NCBI RefSeq assembly: GCF_019583405.1
Contig: NZ_SZUU01000002.1
Span: forward strand, 372,001 to 436,000
DNA: 64,000 nt
Reading direction: 5' to 3'
Source: Bacteroides fragilis
Lineage (GTDB): Bacteria > Bacteroidota > Bacteroidia > Bacteroidales > Bacteroidaceae
Shown piece after piece: positions 1-9,532 of the stretch. The notes under the pieces were generated by a model. It ran no database searches. It was not told where the DNA came from and worked only from the letters and a program-made list of their open reading frames with translations. How positions within the stretch are numbered: position 1 is the stretch's first letter; every line of letters starts with the position of its first letter. Made by a program: the position numbers and the translations under genes.

Positions 1-961
1 GTCCGCTGATCAATCCCATACCGCCGGCACGTTTGTTTACTACTGCCGTAACGACAGCATCCTTCAGGTCGGATGCTCCATGTGACTCTCCACCGGAGTT
101 GATCAGCCCGACACGTCCCATATATCCATTGGCCACCTGATAGCGGCAAAGATCGATCGGATGGTCCGTAGTCAGCTCGGTATACATTCTTTCATCCGTC
201 TTTCCGAAATGAATCGCTTTGAAACCACCATTGTTAGTCGGCAATTTCTGTTTTACGATATCGGCCTTGATGGTAACTCCCAGACGGTTGGCTTGTCCGG
301 TAAGGTCAGCAGCCGCATGATAGTCTATACCATCTTTCTTGAACTCGTTGTTACGCAGATAACACCACAGGATGGTGGCCATACCCAGTTCATGCGCATA
401 ATCGAAAGCCTCAGCGATTTCCACCAATTGGCGGCGACTCTGTTCGGAACCGAAATAGATAGTAGCACCTACAGCCACTGCCCCCATTTCCCAAGCCTCC
501 TTGACGGTGCCAAACAAAACCTGATCGTAAGTATTGGGATAAGACAACAACTCATTATGGTTCAGTTTTACTACAAACGGTATCTTATGCGCATATTTTC
601 GGGCAACAGCACCCAGATTGCCGAAAGTGGATGCAACCGCATTACAACCGCCTTCGATGGCAAGCTTCACAATGTTTTCCGGATCGAAATAAATCGGATT
701 CGGAGCGAACGAAGCTCCGGCCGTATGTTCGATGTCCTGATCGACCGGAAGAATGGATACATATCCGGTGTTTGCCAGACGACCATGCTCCAGCAATGTC
801 TGCAAACTGCGCAAAGTCTGTATGTTACGGTCAGAGTCAATCCATATCTTATCGATTGTATCCGGTGACGGTACGTGAATCAGTGATTTATCAATGGTTT
901 TGCAAGTGTGGTTCAGGTAATATTCAGCCTGATTTCCCAACAGTTCTATTATTTTATTCAT
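1..961 (-). CDS. fbaB: Class I fructose-bisphosphate aldolase, C-terminus cut by the window edge
   Basis: Cleaves fructose 1,6-bisphosphate to dihydroxyacetone phosphate and glyceraldehyde 3-phosphate (or the reverse) in cytosolic glycolysis/gluconeogenesis. Translating the minus strand from ATG at 961 gives an uninterrupted frame beginning [16 protein letters not shown] and running off base 1, about 320 codons. Internal segments [48 protein letters not shown] and [10 protein letters not shown] are characteristic of the DhnA/FbaB Schiff-base aldolase family; the lysine in ADIVKQK is the probable Schiff-base residue by position (inference). The family is usually about 300-350 residues, so only a short tail is missing. 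A phosphoglycerate mutase gene lies directly upstream on the same strand, separated by a large inverted repeat, so glycolytic genes are grouped here. Confidence 0.93.
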   Translation of the reverse strand, partial: MNKIIELLGNQAEYYLNHTCKTIDKSLIHVPSPDTIDKIWIDSDRNIQTLRSLQTLLEHGRLANTGYVSILPVDQDIEHTAGASFAPNPIYFDPENIVKLAIEGGCNAVASTFGNLGAVARKYAHKIPFVVKLNHNELLSYPNTYDQVLFGTVKEAWEMGAVAVGATIYFGSEQSRRQLVEIAEAFDYAHELGMATILWCYLRNNEFKKDGIDYHAAADLTGQANRLGVTIKADIVKQKLPTNNGGFKAIHFGKTDERMYTELTTDHPIDLCRYQVANGYMGRVGLINSGGESHGASDLKDAVVTAVVNKRAGGMGLISG

Positions 962-984
962 AATTGTAATGGTTTTGAGTTTGA

Positions 985-1077
985 TTCACCACAGAGGACA
1001 CAGAGGACGCAGAGAATATCTTTCTCTTAAACATCCATATAAACAAGAGATTAAAACTCTGTGTCCTCTGTGGTGAA
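985..1077. repeat. Perfect 21-bp inverted repeat (CCACAGAG family)
   Basis: Bases 985-1005 and 1057-1077 are exact reverse complements (21 of 21), with a 51-base spacer. The core is CCACAGAGGACACAGAG. It sits between gpmA and fbaB, which are on the same strand. Related, less perfect copies occur at 6201-6281, 16761-16851 and 22896-22977. There is no T-run after the arms, so it is not a typical intrinsic terminator. Confidence 0.85.
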
Positions 1078-1116
1078 CCTGATTCATTTTTATTCCTTTA
1101 CGAGGTCTCTCTCCTC

Positions 1117-1863
1117 TTATTTTTTCTTTCCCTGGTTGGCAACCGCTTCCATCAACTTACGGATTTCTTCGGGATCACCCAGGAAATAGTCTTTTTCCAG
1201 ATTCAGTTCGTCACTGAACTCAAATACGTAAGGGACGGCAGTCGGCAGATTCAGTTTTACGATCTCTTCATCGGAGATGTGCTTCAAGTGCTTGATGATG
1301 CCGCGCAAACTATTTCCGTGGGCAACAACCAGAATTTCATCAGCCGTTTTCAGATTCGGGAAGATGATACACTTCCAATAAGGCATGATACGTTCGATGG
1401 TATCTTTCAGAGATTCCGTCCGGGGAAGTTCCGCATCGGGTACTTCCTGATAACGATTCTCAAAGCGGGGATTTCTCGGATCGTCTTCCGACAGGGCATT
1501 AGGAGCTATATCATAACTCCTGCGCCAGATAAGCACCTGTTCATCCCCGTATTTGGCGGCTGTTTCGCTTTTGTTCAGTCCTTGCAGATCGCCGTAATGT
1601 TTTTCATTCAGGCGCCAGCTTTTCTCTACCGGAATCCAGTCCTGATCCATCCAGTCGAGTACGCAATTCAGCGTTTTCACCGCTCGTTTAAGGTATGACG
1701 TATAAGCTTTATCGAAGTTAAATCCATTCTCTTTCAGTAGTTCGCCTGCTTTACAAGCTTCGGCAATTCCTTTTTCTGTCAGATCGACATCTGTCCAACC
1801 GGTAAAACGGTTCTCTTTGTTCCATGCACTTTCTCCATGACGGAGCAATACAATCTTTTTCAT
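1117..1863 (-). CDS. gpmA: 2,3-bisphosphoglycerate-dependent phosphoglycerate mutase
   Basis: Interconverts 3- and 2-phosphoglycerate in glycolysis and gluconeogenesis, using a phosphohistidine intermediate and 2,3-bisphosphoglycerate as primer. The 248-residue protein opens with the histidine phosphatase signature [10 protein letters not shown] (R8, H9), followed by [22 protein letters not shown] carries the family glutamate and [10 protein letters not shown] the second catalytic histidine. Length matches bacterial dPGM (about 250). The start ATG at 1863 leaves only two residues before the conserved KIVLLRHGE block, so the start is secure. It lies upstream of fbaB on the same strand, but the inverted repeat between them may separate the transcripts. 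Confidence 0.97.
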   Translation of the reverse strand: MKKIVLLRHGESAWNKENRFTGWTDVDLTEKGIAEACKAGELLKENGFNFDKAYTSYLKRAVKTLNCVLDWMDQDWIPVEKSWRLNEKHYGDLQGLNKSETAAKYGDEQVLIWRRSYDIAPNALSEDDPRNPRFENRYQEVPDAELPRTESLKDTIERIMPYWKCIIFPNLKTADEILVVAHGNSLRGIIKHLKHISDEEIVKLNLPTAVPYVFEFSDELNLEKDYFLGDPEEIRKLMEAVANQGKKK

Positions 1864-1966
1864 TCAACTCTCCTTTCTTTAGGTGTTTACTATAGAACAT
1901 TTGTACTGAGTACAAAGTTCACGAAACTTTTTCTAAATATCTATGCTGAAGTATGCTGAGAAAAGT

Positions 1967-1974
1967 TACCTTTG
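1967..1974 (+). promoter_or_regulatory. Bacteroides -7 box for the beta-helix gene
   Basis: TACCTTTG matches the Bacteroides primary sigma -7 consensus TAnnTTTG and lies 46 bases before the ATG at 2020. No clear -33 TTTG is seen at the usual distance. Confidence 0.5.
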
Positions 1975-2019
1975 TGCACTGTAAGTAACCTTTTTATTTA
2001 ATTCCTAAATGAACAACAC

Positions 2020-4362
2020 ATGAGAAAACTCTTTTTTCCATTACTACTATTCGTATCCGGTCTGCTATCCGCCCAAACAGAGATAACACTCTATGTATCA
2101 CCTTCGGGCAGCGACCATCATCCCGGAACAGCGGAAAAGCCGATGGCTACTTTAGAATATGCCTGGAAAAAGGCCTCACGGCAGGCCGGCCGGCGTTCCA
2201 TCACCATCTACTGCGAAGGCACCAACTACCTGTCCACTCCGATTCTTATCACAAACGAGACTTCGGGCACACCCGAACATCCGGTCCGTTTTTCTTCGTA
2301 TCCCGGACAAAAGGCGGTCATCAGTGGTTCGCGTATACTCCGGAACCTGTGTTGGAAAGAGTATAAAAACGGTATCATGCAGGCCCAAGTGGAAGAAGAA
2401 CTGATCCCCGACCAGCTCTTTGTGAACGGAAAAAAACAGATATCGGCACGGTATCCGAATTTTGATCCGAATATACGCATCTTCAACGGATATGCAGCTG
2501 ACGCCTGCTCGCCCGAACGTGTGAAAAACTGGAGCAACCCCGCGGGAGGTTATCTGCACGCCATGCACAGCAGAGAATGGGGAGGCTACCAATACAGCAT
2601 CGAAGGCAAAGACGCCAAGGGCGAACTGATACTGAAAGGCGGATTTCAGAACAACCGCCAGATGGGTATGCACGACACTTACCGCATGGTAGAAAACATC
2701 TTTGAAGAGTTGGATGCCGAAGGGGAATGGTATTTTGATAAAGAAACCCATACACTCTATTTCTATCCGCCACGAGAACTCAATCTGCAAACCGCCTTGT
2801 TCGAAGTGCCGCAGGTAGAAAGTCTCTTCGTCCTGAAAGGGAAACCCGGAAGTCCGGTCCGTCACGTATCCGTAGACCATTTAGAACTGACACAAACCCT
2901 GCGCACCTTTATGAAGACCGACGAACCCCTATTGCGCAGTGACTGGAAAATCTACCGGGGAGGAGCCCTGATGATTGAAAACGCCGAAGAGTGCTCCGTG
3001 ACCGGATGTTGCCTGCACGACGTCGGAGGCAATGCCATCTTCTTCTCCAACTATAACCGCAACCACCGTGTCAGCCAAAATCACATCACCCGTGTAGGAG
3101 CCAGTGCCGTTTGCTTTGTCGGCTCTCCGGATGCTGTCCGCTCTCCCCTGTTCGAGTACGGAAAGTCACAAACCTGGGAGGAGATGGATAAAGGGACAGG
3201 CCCCCTCACCCCCGACTATCCCTCAGACTGTCTGGTGGACGACAATCTGATTCACTCGATCGGAGAGATAGAAAAGCAGGGAGCCGGTATCCAGCTATCT
3301 ATGTCCGCACGAATCACCATCCGTAACAACAGTATTTACGACCTACCCCGTGCCGGCATCAACGTCAGTGAAGGTACCTGGGGAGGACATATGATAGAAG
3401 GAAACGATGTGTTCGACACCGTACTCGAGACAGGCGACCACGGGTCCTTCAACTCCTGGGGACGCGACCGCTATTGGCATCCCGACCGGAATGTGATGGA
3501 TGAGTTCGCGAAAGAACATCCTCAAATGGTATTCCGGGACGCTACCGAAACGACTGTCATCCGCAACAACCGCTGGAGATGCGACCACGGATGGGACATC
3601 GATCTGGACGACGGTTCTTCCAACTATCACATCTACAACAACCTCTGCCTACACGGAGGATTGAAATTGCGCGAAGGCTTCGCACGAACGGTAGAAAACA
3701 ACATTATGGTCAACAACACATTCCATCCGCACGTTTGGTTTGCAAACTCTCAAGACATTTTCCGTCACAACATCGTCACGACTCCCTATCGCCCCATTCA
3801 GGTAAATGAATGGGGAAAGGAAACAGACACTAACTTTTTTGTCACCGAGCAAGGACTGGAACAGGCGCAAAAGAGAGGGACGGACCTTCATTCACTTTAC
3901 GGTGATCCGCTCTTCATCACTCCGGAAAAAGGAGACTACCGGGTAAGAGAAAATTCGCCTGCCTTGAAGACGGGTTTCCGGAATTTCGATATGGAGCATT
4001 TCGGCGTACAATGCCCACACCTGAAAGCTTTGGCGGCTACTCCGGAATTGCCGGTTTTCAAAATTCCGGAAGAAAAACCGGAGACGGTACAGACGTATTC
4101 GTGGAAGGGGTTAACCTTGAAAGAGGTGTCGACCGAAGGAGAACGTTCGGCCACGGGACTCGACAAAATACGAGGTATACTGGTAGTGCAGGTCGAAAAG
4201 GGAATAACCGCCCTGCAAGCCAATGACGTGATTCTGCGCATTAACGGCAAACCGGTAGATAACCGGACGGATATGGAAACCGAGATCCGGAAGTCACCCG
4301 AAGGCAATAAGTTCCGGATCATCTTCTTCCGAAATCAGAAAGAAAATGCGGTAACGATGTAA
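2020..4362 (+). CDS. Secreted right-handed beta-helix protein with C-terminal PDZ domain
   Basis: The 780-residue product begins with a signal peptide (RKLFFPLLLFVSGLLSAQ) and then ITLYVSPSGSDHHPGT, the typical opening of parallel beta-helix polysaccharide-active proteins. Asn-rich rungs (for example GNAIFFSNYNRNHRVSQNH, ITIRNNSIYDLPRAG, TTVIRNNRW) run from about residue 280 to 640. The last 80 residues (GILVVQVEKG... LQANDVILRINGKPVD) look like a PDZ domain. Many beta-helix enzymes of Bacteroidetes are glycoside hydrolases or lyases, so a periplasmic or surface role on glycans is plausible, but I cannot place it in a named family or point to catalytic residues. It is transcribed away from gpmA and converges on the ABC ATPase gene. 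A PDZ module on a glycan-type beta-helix is unusual. Confidence 0.8.
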   Translation: MRKLFFPLLLFVSGLLSAQTEITLYVSPSGSDHHPGTAEKPMATLEYAWKKASRQAGRRSITIYCEGTNYLSTPILITNETSGTPEHPVRFSSYPGQKAVISGSRILRNLCWKEYKNGIMQAQVEEELIPDQLFVNGKKQISARYPNFDPNIRIFNGYAADACSPERVKNWSNPAGGYLHAMHSREWGGYQYSIEGKDAKGELILKGGFQNNRQMGMHDTYRMVENIFEELDAEGEWYFDKETHTLYFYPPRELNLQTALFEVPQVESLFVLKGKPGSPVRHVSVDHLELTQTLRTFMKTDEPLLRSDWKIYRGGALMIENAEECSVTGCCLHDVGGNAIFFSNYNRNHRVSQNHITRVGASAVCFVGSPDAVRSPLFEYGKSQTWEEMDKGTGPLTPDYPSDCLVDDNLIHSIGEIEKQGAGIQLSMSARITIRNNSIYDLPRAGINVSEGTWGGHMIEGNDVFDTVLETGDHGSFNSWGRDRYWHPDRNVMDEFAKEHPQMVFRDATETTVIRNNRWRCDHGWDIDLDDGSSNYHIYNNLCLHGGLKLREGFARTVENNIMVNNTFHPHVWFANSQDIFRHNIVTTPYRPIQVNEWGKETDTNFFVTEQGLEQAQKRGTDLHSLYGDPLFITPEKGDYRVRENSPALKTGFRNFDMEHFGVQCPHLKALAATPELPVFKIPEEKPETVQTYSWKGLTLKEVSTEGERSATGLDKIRGILVVQVEKGITALQANDVILRINGKPVDNRTDMETEIRKSPEGNKFRIIFFRNQKENAVTM

Positions 4363-4432
4363 AGCAAGATACGGCTAAGGGCATCAGTGGAGCCCGTTTC
4401 GGCGAAGGACACCCATCACGCATACGGGCATG

Positions 4433-4473
4433 CCTGCCTTTTAAACCAAAGGACCGTAGGTTTGAAAGGCAGG
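4433..4473. terminator. Hairpin between convergent genes
   Basis: Arms 4433-4447 and 4459-4473 pair over 15 positions with one mismatch (CCTGCCTTTTAAACC against GGTTTGAAAGGCAGG). It follows the beta-helix gene and precedes the end of the convergent ABC gene. There is no clear T-run, so termination is an inference. Confidence 0.45.
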
Positions 4474-4584
4474 AGGCGTTGGTTTAAAAGATAACAGAGT
4501 GTATATCACCATGCGCCACAGAAAAAGATTGATCCACTGATAAACAACAGTATACCCTCAAACAGGCGTTGCCGCCCGTCACGC

Positions 4585-6039
4585 TCAACGATTTCTTTTC
4601 AGAAAAAGGCGGTCGGTGATGGTAGAAGGAAGTTCCGATTCGTAATGGGTTACCATAATCATCGTCTTGTCCTGCCGACGGCAAAAAGCTTCGATAATCT
4701 TTTTCACCCGCCGGCGATTGTACGTATCGAGTCCGTGCAGCGGCTCGTCCAGAATAAGCAATTCCGGATCTTTCACAAAAGCACGGGCCAATAATGCCAG
4801 GCGCTGCTCACCGCTCGACAGCTGAAGAAAAGGTTTGTCCTTCAGAGCCGCAATGCCGAACACATCCATCCACCACTCGCAGGCAGCCATCTGGCTTTCC
4901 TGCGGGCGTTTGTACAAACCGATGCTGTCATGCAATCCGGAAGCCACAATCTCAATGGCCGGCAGATTTTTGAGATAGGCACGGTGCATTTCGGGACTGA
5001 CGTAACCGATGTGTTTTTTAATCTCCCAAATGCTTTCGCCCGTACCCCGCTTGCGTCCGAAAAGACTGATGTCACAGGCGTACGACTGAGGGTTGTCCGC
5101 ACAAACCAAGCTGAGCAGTGTAGATTTACCGGCACCGTTTTCTCCACTCAATGCCCACTTTTCACCCCGGCGGACTGTCCAGTCGAGCTCCTTCAGGATG
5201 GTGCGGTCATCATAACGAATACTTACCTTATTTAATTTTACCACCTCTTCGGAGTCATAGTTTGCTCCGTCATAAGGTAATCCGGCTATACGCTGTTGCA
5301 GTGCGTCCAGAACTTCGGCCTCATTGGTCACACAAAATGAAGCCAGATAAGCCTCCCTTTCCATTTTCGGAAGCACGTGCAGGTCTTCTACCGGAATCAC
5401 ATGGGTAATGAACGAAGGGATATCATCGAGCATCGAAAGCACAAGAATGATTTGCACGGATGACAAGCGGGTGAGACGTTCGAGCAGCGAGAAAAGCAAT
5501 TCACGGGTAGGCGCATCCAAACCGATAAAAGGATTGTCCATAATCAATACCCGAGGAGCTGTCAGGAGGGTTTTAGTCAGTTGAAATTTACGTAATTCGC
5601 CACTGGAAAGAAGGATGATCTTCTTGTCCAACAATGGCTCGATGTGGAAGAGTTCGAACAATTCCTCTTTCAGTCTTTCATCCTTGATCTCTCCCAACAT
5701 CTCCCGCACAGAGGGGGCATCTTCCTGATCGTGGGCATTCCAGCGTTGCTGATAGTAATAGTTGGCATCCGCCGCCCCGTAGGTGTCACGGAAAGCAATA
5801 TATTTCACGTTATCATATACCGTCCGGGTAGAAGAAGGAGAAAAATCGTAGTCCAATGTACCCTCACGCAAAGGATATTTACCCAAAAGCGTGTCTACAA
5901 ACAAGCTTTTCCCTCCCCCATTGGGTCCTACGATAGCGATATGTTCGCCGGTAGCGATTTGTACTGTGACTGGTTGTGCCAAACGCACAAGCGGGTTGCG
6001 TGCCACGCCACCCGCTATACTGAATGTGTATTGTTCCAT
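4585..6039 (-). CDS. Two-domain ABC ATPase (ModF/PhrA-like)
   Basis: 484 residues with two ABC nucleotide-binding domains and no membrane segment. Domain 1 (about 1-230) has Walker A GPNGGGKS and signature LSSGELRKFQL; domain 2 (about 260-484) has Walker A SGENGAGKS, signature LSSGEQRLALLARAF and Walker B ELLILDEPLHG. The layout resembles ModF/PhrA of proteobacteria, a cytosolic tandem ATPase whose exact role is poorly defined. No permease gene is adjacent, which fits a non-transport role or a distant partner. The start at 6039 gives a short lead-in to the first domain. A Bacteroides -7 match lies at 6065-6072. Domain 1 carries MDNPFIGLD where Walker B usually ends DEP, so the catalytic glutamate is replaced by asparagine and that site may be degenerate. 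Confidence 0.88.
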   Translation of the reverse strand: MEQYTFSIAGGVARNPLVRLAQPVTVQIATGEHIAIVGPNGGGKSLFVDTLLGKYPLREGTLDYDFSPSSTRTVYDNVKYIAFRDTYGAADANYYYQQRWNAHDQEDAPSVREMLGEIKDERLKEELFELFHIEPLLDKKIILLSSGELRKFQLTKTLLTAPRVLIMDNPFIGLDAPTRELLFSLLERLTRLSSVQIILVLSMLDDIPSFITHVIPVEDLHVLPKMEREAYLASFCVTNEAEVLDALQQRIAGLPYDGANYDSEEVVKLNKVSIRYDDRTILKELDWTVRRGEKWALSGENGAGKSTLLSLVCADNPQSYACDISLFGRKRGTGESIWEIKKHIGYVSPEMHRAYLKNLPAIEIVASGLHDSIGLYKRPQESQMAACEWWMDVFGIAALKDKPFLQLSSGEQRLALLARAFVKDPELLILDEPLHGLDTYNRRRVKKIIEAFCRRQDKTMIMVTHYESELPSTITDRLFLKRNR

Positions 6040-6064
6040 GATCCTATTTCATTATTGGGCGGGG

Positions 6065-6072
6065 CAAAATTA
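6065..6072 (-). promoter_or_regulatory. -7 box for the ABC ATPase gene
   Basis: The minus strand reads TAATTTTG (TAnnTTTG), 26 bases upstream of the ATG at 6039. Confidence 0.5.
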
Positions 6073-6200
6073 TACCAAAATCCGCACAAAGAGACAGAAT
6101 AAGGGTAAAAAATCAATCGGAGGGGCATATTTATACGCTTTTATACGTCTTCGGCGGCCTCTGCTGATCTTTCCGGAAGGGGATGCGTCGAAACTTTTCT

Positions 6201-6281
6201 TACCACAGAGTAACACAGAGCCTTTTCACCAATAATCAATAACTTAAATCGCCTCTGTGCTACTCTTCGCCCTCTGTGGTG
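6201..6281. repeat. Imperfect inverted repeat, CCACAGAG family copy 2
   Basis: CCACAGAG at 6203-6210 pairs with CTCTGTGG at 6272-6279, and CACAGAG at 6214-6220 with CTCTGTG at 6253-6259. The repeat lies between the ABC ATPase gene and the end of the sulfatase gene. Same family as the copy at 985-1077. The rest of the 6040-6339 gap holds only the promoter of the ABC gene. Confidence 0.7.
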
Positions 6282-6339
6282 AGTTTTGACAACCTCCACG
6301 AACTCACCTTCCCGTAAGGCTTCGGACGATCGCGGCCGA

Positions 6340-7854
6340 TCAGAACTTGAATTTGGGGTTCTCCGGTTCGGTGTGCGACTCTTCCATCAGCTTCGTCAGC
6401 TTGCGGACGATATCGGGATGTTCGGCAGCCACATCATGTTCTTCCCTGAGATCACTCTCCAAGTCATAAAGTTCCATTGTAGAGTTGCCCTTACGGATGT
6501 TGTTGACAATTCCTTTCCACTTACCCATGCGAATGGCTTTGAGACCGATCACCGGATCGGGATATTCCCAATACAGGTATGCATGTTCTTTCTGTTCTCC
6601 GGTCTTGCCGAGCAGAGTGGGTAGGAAACTGATTCCGTCAGTCGGCGGACAATCAACCTTCGCAATATCCGCCAAGGTAGGCATCACATCCTGAAATCCG
6701 CAGATATGGTCGGTCTGAGTGGAAGGCTTGATCTTTCCGGGCCAAGTAACGATGGCGGGTATCCGTATTCCGCCTTCATGTACAAAACATTTTCCCCAGC
6801 CATACTCCGACTTGAAAAGGCCTCCACTATTGAACCATGGCGAATCGCTTCCACCGTTAAAGGTCGGACCGTTATCGGAAGTGAACATGATGATAGTATT
6901 GTCATACAAATGATCTGCCTTGAGTTTCTCTATCAATCTGCCTATCTGTTCGTCGAAGTAACTGATCATGGCAGCATAAGTAGCATGCGGATACCGACAA
7001 GGCATATATCCGGCTTTCCCGGTGTAAGGCGCCTCGTCTCCAAACTTTTCGACATAGTGTTTCACCCATTTCTCCGGTGCCTGTAATGACACATGCGGAA
7101 GCGGAGTAGTCCACATCAAAAAGAAAGGCTTCTTCTTGTTCTGTCCGACAAACGAAATCAGCTCATCAAAAATAAGGTCATTGGCATACTCCTTCTGTGA
7201 AAATTTGGCATAACTGGCTTCATCGCGGGGATCTGTTCCGGGATCCAACCGGGCAGTGTGAGGGTCGAGCACTTTATTGTTCAGATATACACGGTCTTCA
7301 TCCTTATACAGAAAGGCCGGATAGTAACTGTGCGCTTGCCGCTGACAGTTATATCCGTAAAAACTGTCGAATCCCTGTTTATTGGGAGTACCCTCCGATC
7401 CCGGAGCACCCAATCCCCATTTCCCGTAACATCCGGTGACATACCCCGCCTGCTGCATCATCCTTCCGATAGTCATCGTATTGGCCTTCAGAGGATACTG
7501 TCCCTCCAGACTCGGATGCACATACATGGAGTCATAGTTCATGATAGCTCCCCGGTATGCCATTTCATCATTGGCCCGTATCTGTGCATGTCCCGAATGC
7601 ATACCTGTCATCAGCACACAGCGTGCCGGTGCCGAAACAGGCGATCCGGTATAGTGCTGGGTGAAACTGATGCCGTCTTTACACAAACGGTCGATGTTCG
7701 GCGTTTCTATTTTCTCCGAACCATAACAACCGATATCCCCGTAACCCAAATCATCCATAATGATATATATGACATTGGGTCGAGATTCTTTCACCTGGCT
7801 TTTGGCCGATAAAGCAAATATAGATAGTCCGATATAGATTTCTATTCTTTTCAT
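6340..7854 (-). CDS. Serine-type sulfatase (formylglycine-dependent)
   Basis: Hydrolyses a sulfate ester, most likely on a glycan, in the periplasm or at the cell surface. The 504 residues start with a hydrophobic segment (IEIYIGLSIFALSAKSQ), then NVIYIIMDDLGYGDIGCYG with the metal-binding D34/D35. The active-site signature is S74-A-P-A-R followed by TG, i.e. serine instead of cysteine at the position converted to formylglycine. Such serine-type sulfatases are matured by the radical-SAM enzyme anSME, not encoded in this window. Other family blocks: HSGHAQIRAN, GCYGKWGLG, FTSDNGP. It is the last gene of the sigma-FecR-SusC-SusD-GH20 run, 15 bases after the hexosaminidase gene, so desulfation and hexosamine release probably act on the same glycan. 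Exact S1 subfamily and regiospecificity cannot be read here. Confidence 0.93.
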   Translation of the reverse strand: MKRIEIYIGLSIFALSAKSQVKESRPNVIYIIMDDLGYGDIGCYGSEKIETPNIDRLCKDGISFTQHYTGSPVSAPARCVLMTGMHSGHAQIRANDEMAYRGAIMNYDSMYVHPSLEGQYPLKANTMTIGRMMQQAGYVTGCYGKWGLGAPGSEGTPNKQGFDSFYGYNCQRQAHSYYPAFLYKDEDRVYLNNKVLDPHTARLDPGTDPRDEASYAKFSQKEYANDLIFDELISFVGQNKKKPFFLMWTTPLPHVSLQAPEKWVKHYVEKFGDEAPYTGKAGYMPCRYPHATYAAMISYFDEQIGRLIEKLKADHLYDNTIIMFTSDNGPTFNGGSDSPWFNSGGLFKSEYGWGKCFVHEGGIRIPAIVTWPGKIKPSTQTDHICGFQDVMPTLADIAKVDCPPTDGISFLPTLLGKTGEQKEHAYLYWEYPDPVIGLKAIRMGKWKGIVNNIRKGNSTMELYDLESDLREEHDVAAEHPDIVRKLTKLMEESHTEPENPKFKF

Positions 7855-7869
7855 GATTGGTTTCTTTTT

Positions 7870-9426
7870 TTAGTCCCATTTATAGTTTACATCTACCTCT
7901 TTTTTCAAGGCAGGACCGAATGCATATCCCTGCCGTTCGAACCATGGCTGTTTCAGAAGAACTTTACCGTAAAACTCATCGAAACTTAACGGTTTGCCGG
8001 AATACCACATTTGTTCGGCAAGTGCGAGAATACGCGGAAAGACACGACGGTCAATCCTATCTTCCGTCACTCCATCGTCTGTCCACAATGCAGAACTCAT
8101 TCCGAGGATCAGTGGATTTTCTTCCTGCCGCCTATAGGACGGATTATGCAGATATACGTCCTCCAGATCGAAAGTGCGGTCCTTGTCGTATCCCCTCCAA
8201 GGAGTTAGGGGAAAGTTGAGATAGGTGTAATAGTTCGTACCGCAAATCACCGGGTAATTATGCCTGACAGCGTTCTTCAAAGCCAGATCCTTATGTCCTC
8301 TCCAGTTCCACCACTGTATAACCACATTATCCGGCAACGGATAACCGTCTTTATAAATCACATCTCCCCAAAAGATTGCCTTTCGCCCTTTCCGCTTCAG
8401 GTAATCTGCCATTTGGGCCGAAAACCATAATTGCAGGTCATGGCTACCCTTTAATTTTTCTTTCGCAATCCGTGCCTGGCAATCCATACATTTATCCCAG
8501 TTTCCTTTAGGTGCTTCATCGCCTCCGAGATGAATATAGACGGACGGAAACATCCGGCACACTTCGTCCAGTACATTCTGCAGGAAAGTGAGTGTATTAT
8601 CTTTGCCCGCGCAAAAAATATTCTGTGTAAAACCGCTTTGGGGTACTTTCACCGGAATGTTGAAACATCCCAACCCAGGATACGCATTGAGCGCCGCCTC
8701 GGCATGTCCGGGCATGTCGATCTCGGGAACAACCGTAATGCCTCGATCCGCCGCATAGCCGACAATCTCTTTCACCTCTTCCTGAGAGTAGAAGCCCTGT
8801 TGCTCCGGTCCCTGTCCTACGAAAGCTCCGATCCGAGTCAGGAGCGGATAGCGTTTTATCTCGATACGCCAGCCGAGGCCCTCGGTCAGATGCCAATGAA
8901 AATAATTCATTTTCAGCATCGAAGCCATATCGATATACTTCTTGATGGTAGAGACCTTCTGGTACTGACGTCCCGAATCCAGCATAAAGCTACGCCATTT
9001 CACCCGCGGAAAGTCAGTAATTTCTACACAAGGGAATATCAGCTTGTTTCCTTCCCGTATACTCCATTGTCTCAGGCTCTGAATGGCATAAATAAAACCG
9101 GCGTTATCTGCCGCACAAACAGTTATTTTCGCAGGAGTAACAAGAATGCGATATCCCTCTGCCGGAAGTGTAGTATCTTTCTCCCAGCAGATTTGGCTAT
9201 ACTCCTTCTCTCCACACCATTCCATATCACTTTCCGGTATCAGTTTTTCATAAAACAAACGTAGGAAAGAAGCGGAAGTATCTTGAGCATGCATCCGTAT
9301 GGCGCCTTGGAACTGCAACTGTCCATTGGCTTTTTCAAGGTAGTCAGGTGTAGGCAAGATGATTTGTCCGCATAGGCGGATGGCGTGCGAACCGAGGAAA
9401 AACAGTATTAAAATCAGGTATTTCAT
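7870..9426 (-). CDS. Family GH20 beta-N-acetylhexosaminidase
   Basis: Removes terminal GlcNAc or GalNAc from glycans by substrate-assisted catalysis. The 518-residue protein has a signal peptide (about 1-20), an N-terminal alpha/beta GH20b domain to about residue 140, and a TIM barrel with SFMLDSGRQYQ, NYFHWHLTEGLGWR, PEIDMPGHAEA and the catalytic HLGGDE motif (D303, E304). The barrel ends near KPLSFDEFYGKV; there is no extra carbohydrate-binding domain. It sits between susD (about 106 bases upstream) and the sulfatase gene. A -7 match at 9473-9480 suggests the two enzyme genes can also be transcribed apart from susCD. With a sulfatase neighbour, mucin O-glycans or glycosaminoglycan fragments are likely substrates (inference). 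Confidence 0.95.
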   Translation of the reverse strand: MKYLILILFFLGSHAIRLCGQIILPTPDYLEKANGQLQFQGAIRMHAQDTSASFLRLFYEKLIPESDMEWCGEKEYSQICWEKDTTLPAEGYRILVTPAKITVCAADNAGFIYAIQSLRQWSIREGNKLIFPCVEITDFPRVKWRSFMLDSGRQYQKVSTIKKYIDMASMLKMNYFHWHLTEGLGWRIEIKRYPLLTRIGAFVGQGPEQQGFYSQEEVKEIVGYAADRGITVVPEIDMPGHAEAALNAYPGLGCFNIPVKVPQSGFTQNIFCAGKDNTLTFLQNVLDEVCRMFPSVYIHLGGDEAPKGNWDKCMDCQARIAKEKLKGSHDLQLWFSAQMADYLKRKGRKAIFWGDVIYKDGYPLPDNVVIQWWNWRGHKDLALKNAVRHNYPVICGTNYYTYLNFPLTPWRGYDKDRTFDLEDVYLHNPSYRRQEENPLILGMSSALWTDDGVTEDRIDRRVFPRILALAEQMWYSGKPLSFDEFYGKVLLKQPWFERQGYAFGPALKKEVDVNYKWD

Positions 9427-9472
9427 TTAAACATAGTATTTATAGTGTGACAAGAAACAGCCCAAAGATAAG

Positions 9473-9480
9473 AATTTCTA
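9473..9480 (-). promoter_or_regulatory. Possible internal -7 box before the GH20 gene
   Basis: The minus strand reads TATCTTTG (TAnnTTTG), 46 bases before the ATG at 9426. It lies in the 106-base gap after susD. Confidence 0.4.
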
Positions 9481-9532
9481 CGGACAGTCTCTTATCACAC
9501 GGTTAAAACCATTTGTCAATCAGGAAAAGTTC

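Noticed and set aside
8530..9264. 244-codon plus-strand frame over the GH20 gene
   Set aside because: Shadow of the GH20 gene, which has a full domain and catalytic motif; the antisense product resembles nothing.
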